NCBI GenBank assembly: GCA_022708025.1
Contig: JAKIZM010000018.1
Location: forward strand, 1-54,096
Origin: Bacteroidota bacterium
Lineage (GTDB): Bacteria; Bacteroidota; Ignavibacteria; Ignavibacteriales; Ignavibacteriaceae
Direction: 5' to 3'
DNA length: 54,096 bases
The position numbers and the translations under genes are program-made. Of this stretch, positions 52,243 to 54,096 are shown one piece after another. Each line of letters begins with the position of its first letter. Within the stretch, counting starts at the first letter, position 1. A model generated the notes under the pieces. It did not search any database, was not told the DNA's origin, and was given only the letters and a program-made list of their open reading frames with translations.

Positions 52243-53607
52243 TTATTGGGCGTATTCCTTAAAGAAATATGCGGAACTTTTTATTCCAAGTTGAAAATGG
52301 TTCAGATTGAAATGTTCATTTGGCGAATGCAGATTTTCAGTATTCAGTCCTAATCCCATAAGAACCGGCGATGCTTTAAGTGTATTAGCAAATTCAACTA
52401 CAATCGGAATTGATCCGCCTTCTCTCATAAACACAGTTTTTTTACTAAATGCAAGCTGCATTGCTTTAGCTCCTGCTTTTGTAGCTTTATCTTCCAATGG
52501 AGTAATAACAGGATAACCTCCGTGCAATGAAGTTACTTTAACTTTTACTTCTTTGGGAGCTATCTTCTTGATATGTTTCTCAAAGAGTTTAGCAATTTTG
52601 TTTGGATCCTGATGAGGAACTAATCTCATACTGATCTTGGCTGTTGCTTTTGATGGGATTACAGTTTTAGCACCCTGCCCTGTAAAACCGCCCCAGATAC
52701 CATTACAATCCAAAGTCGGTCGTGCCCAGATTCTTTCAAGTGTGGTATATCCTTTTTCGCCGGTAAGATATTTTAATCCGATTGCAGTACCCCATTTTTT
52801 TTCAGAGAACTTTAATACTTTAAAATTTTCTCTTTCCTGTTTTGAAAGTTTTAATACATCATCATAAAATCCAGCAACTTTTATTTTCCCATCTTTATCA
52901 ATAAGCTGTGAAATCATTTTAGCTAAAACATTAATCGGATTCGGAACACCGCCGCCAAAAGTTCCTGAATGTAAATCTCTTGAAGGTCCTGTAACTTCAA
53001 CTTCCATATAACACAAACCGCGCAAACCGTAAGTAATTGTAGGAACTCCGGGCGCAAAAAGTGCTGTGTCGGAAATTAAAACTGCATCACACTTTAACAG
53101 ATCAGAATTTTCAATAAGAAATTTTGAAAGATTTGTACTGCCAATCTCTTCTTCGCCTTCAATTAAGAACTTAATGTTTAGCGGAAGACTGCCGTGTGTT
53201 TTGAAAAAAGCTTCAACACTTTTTAAATGCATAAACACCTGTCCTTTATCATCAGTTGCACCTCTTGCAAAAATATTATCGCCAACAATCGTTGGTTCAA
53301 ATGGTGGTGATGTCCACAATTCGATAGGATCAACAGGTTGAACATCATAATGTCCGTAAACAAGCACTGTTGGCTTTCCCGGCGCACCAAGCCATTCGCC
53401 GTAAACCAAAGGATGTCCTTCTGTCTGGAATATTTCCACCCTGTTTAAACCTGCTGCCTGCAGCTTATCAGCAACAAATTTTGCAGCAGTCTGCATATCA
53501 TCATTATTTTCAGGCAGTGTACTGATGCTTGGAATTTTTAAGAAATCTTTAAGTTCATCTATGTATCTCTCACGATTATTCTCTATATAATCCATTACTT
53601 CTTTCAA
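52243..53607 (-). CDS. M20 family dipeptidase (PepV/CNDP-like)
   Basis: 454-residue zinc peptidase of the M20 family. The first metal site is VYGHYDVQPVD (about residues 83-93), the DD motif is in ATDDKGQVF (116-124) and the catalytic glutamates are in EGEEEIGS (151-158); a dimerisation domain is inserted in the middle (about 210-370). These enzymes cut dipeptides, often in the cytoplasm, and the CNDP group also acts on related substrates. It is a single gene with a strong terminator downstream. Confidence 0.92.
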   Translation of the reverse strand: MKEVMDYIENNRERYIDELKDFLKIPSISTLPENNDDMQTAAKFVADKLQAAGLNRVEIFQTEGHPLVYGEWLGAPGKPTVLVYGHYDVQPVDPIELWTSPPFEPTIVGDNIFARGATDDKGQVFMHLKSVEAFFKTHGSLPLNIKFLIEGEEEIGSTNLSKFLIENSDLLKCDAVLISDTALFAPGVPTITYGLRGLCYMEVEVTGPSRDLHSGTFGGGVPNPINVLAKMISQLIDKDGKIKVAGFYDDVLKLSKQERENFKVLKFSEKKWGTAIGLKYLTGEKGYTTLERIWARPTLDCNGIWGGFTGQGAKTVIPSKATAKISMRLVPHQDPNKIAKLFEKHIKKIAPKEVKVKVTSLHGGYPVITPLEDKATKAGAKAMQLAFSKKTVFMREGGSIPIVVEFANTLKASPVLMGLGLNTENLHSPNEHFNLNHFQLGIKSSAYFFKEYAQ

Positions 53608-53705
53608 TTAATCAGCTCCTCTCTTATAAAAAATATAATATTATAAATTATGATTAATAGTTTTCAGAGTTATAATTTATTTCTGAGTCCAATTGTGTCC
53701 ATATC

Positions 53706-54064
53706 TTATTGACAAAACAAAATTTTTAATTCAGGTATTTTTAACAGATATTCAAAATCAGAAAAATTATTAAAACAAAATCTAATAGATGATTTTTTTA
53801 AATCCGACGAAGATAAATCTGAATGGTTGTATAACGTATAAATAATTTTACTACCAGGTTTACTTAAGATATTTACTATCCTAACATTTAATCGGATTTG
53901 CTTGTAATAAATATAACAGTATCATCTACAAATTGAAAATAATTTTTAAAAAAATTATAATTTGACGACAATCTCAAATCCGATATAGGAGACAAAAACA
54001 AAGATAATTTAACGGACAAATAATTATTTCTTAAAAATTCTTCCTTATGACTGTCTTTATTGAG
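53706..54064 (-). pseudogene. Possible decayed coding region at the right end
   Basis: On the minus strand a frame without stops runs from 54064 to 53888 (58 codons) through the terminal repeat. Another frame, offset by one base, is open from about 53930 to 53706 and reads on smoothly from the first, ending ...KIPELKILFCQ. A gene with a frameshift near 53890 would explain this. No family is recognised, no start is visible, and chance cannot be excluded. Confidence 0.3.
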
Positions 54065-54078
54065 CTAAATGGGATTGT
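53972..54078 (-). repeat. Right copy of the 107-bp inverted repeat
   Basis: Reverse complement of 1-107 with four mismatches and no gaps. Outside the 107 bases no further similarity continues on either side. Confidence 0.85.
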
Positions 54079-54096
54079 TCATATAACATTTTGAAG

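Noticed and set aside
53888..54064. Reverse transcriptase fragment, because of an FVDD box in the translation
   Set aside because: Only the four-residue match is seen; no other reverse transcriptase motif is present around it.
1..54096. A linear plasmid or phage genome, because of inverted ends
   Set aside because: The genes between are housekeeping genes (guaA, argS, accBC, ssrA, dapF) and no replication or terminal protein gene is present.

Overview
This window looks like a stretch of bacterial chromosome, AT-rich throughout, from the Bacteroidota / Chlorobiota / Ignavibacteriota group, most likely an Ignavibacteria-type organism. The reasons are the tmRNA tag GENNYALAA (a Bacteroidota-style tag), the TM2/DUF2752 gene pair, the long VWA membrane protein next to surE and comF, and many small dispersed palindromic repeats. 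This placement is inference from gene content; no rRNA is present to confirm it.

Layout. 0-23.8 kb is ordinary core genome: ppx, a family 9 glycosyltransferase, a deoxynucleoside kinase and folK/folB (minus strand); pgeF; surE, VWA protein and comF (plus); argS, rsfS, a LytR-C protein; ridA; mazG against phoH; a LysM protein and a coiled-coil lipoprotein; radC; a TPR plus periplasmic-binding-fold protein; then an efp-accB-accC-gcvH cluster followed by guaA and a TPR gene broken by an amber codon. 23.8-25.5 kb holds an MscS channel bracketed by degenerate short tandem repeats, and tRNA-Arg(CCG).

25.6-33.0 kb is an accessory block: a HigBA-like toxin-antitoxin pair with a palindromic operator, and a type I restriction-modification operon ordered hsdR, GIY-YIG nuclease, hsdM, hsdS. 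The hsdS gene carries two in-frame palindromic repeat insertions. 33.3-40.9 kb returns to housekeeping genes: two methyltransferase genes (one broken by an ochre codon), a redox cluster (trxB, an unusual thioredoxin, groES, glutaredoxin), a PHP phosphoesterase, dapF and small membrane proteins. Two MITE-like elements lie in this part.

41.1-48.9 kb is the most unusual part. An intact MFS transporter is followed by a Fic enzyme gene with an AbiEi-like N-terminus. The Fic gene is flanked by two copies of a structured palindromic repeat, and after it comes a second copy of the last 150 codons of the MFS gene. The two MFS copies encode identical protein but differ at 26 nucleotides by my hand alignment, all synonymous. 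This is the signature of recombination with a diverged lineage rather than of a simple recent duplication. Next come a ten-unit tandem repeat with an exact 11-bp period, an AlbA_2/HATPase/HTH regulator, a PLD-fold nuclease-like gene and a small ORF, ending close to the 3' side of the tmRNA gene. 49.1-53.6 kb holds ssrA, a PduO-type adenosyltransferase, a YgfZ-like protein, a lipoprotein and an M20 dipeptidase.

The two ends of the window carry the same 107-bp sequence in inverted orientation with four mismatches. No rRNA, CRISPR array, integrase or intact transposase gene was seen.
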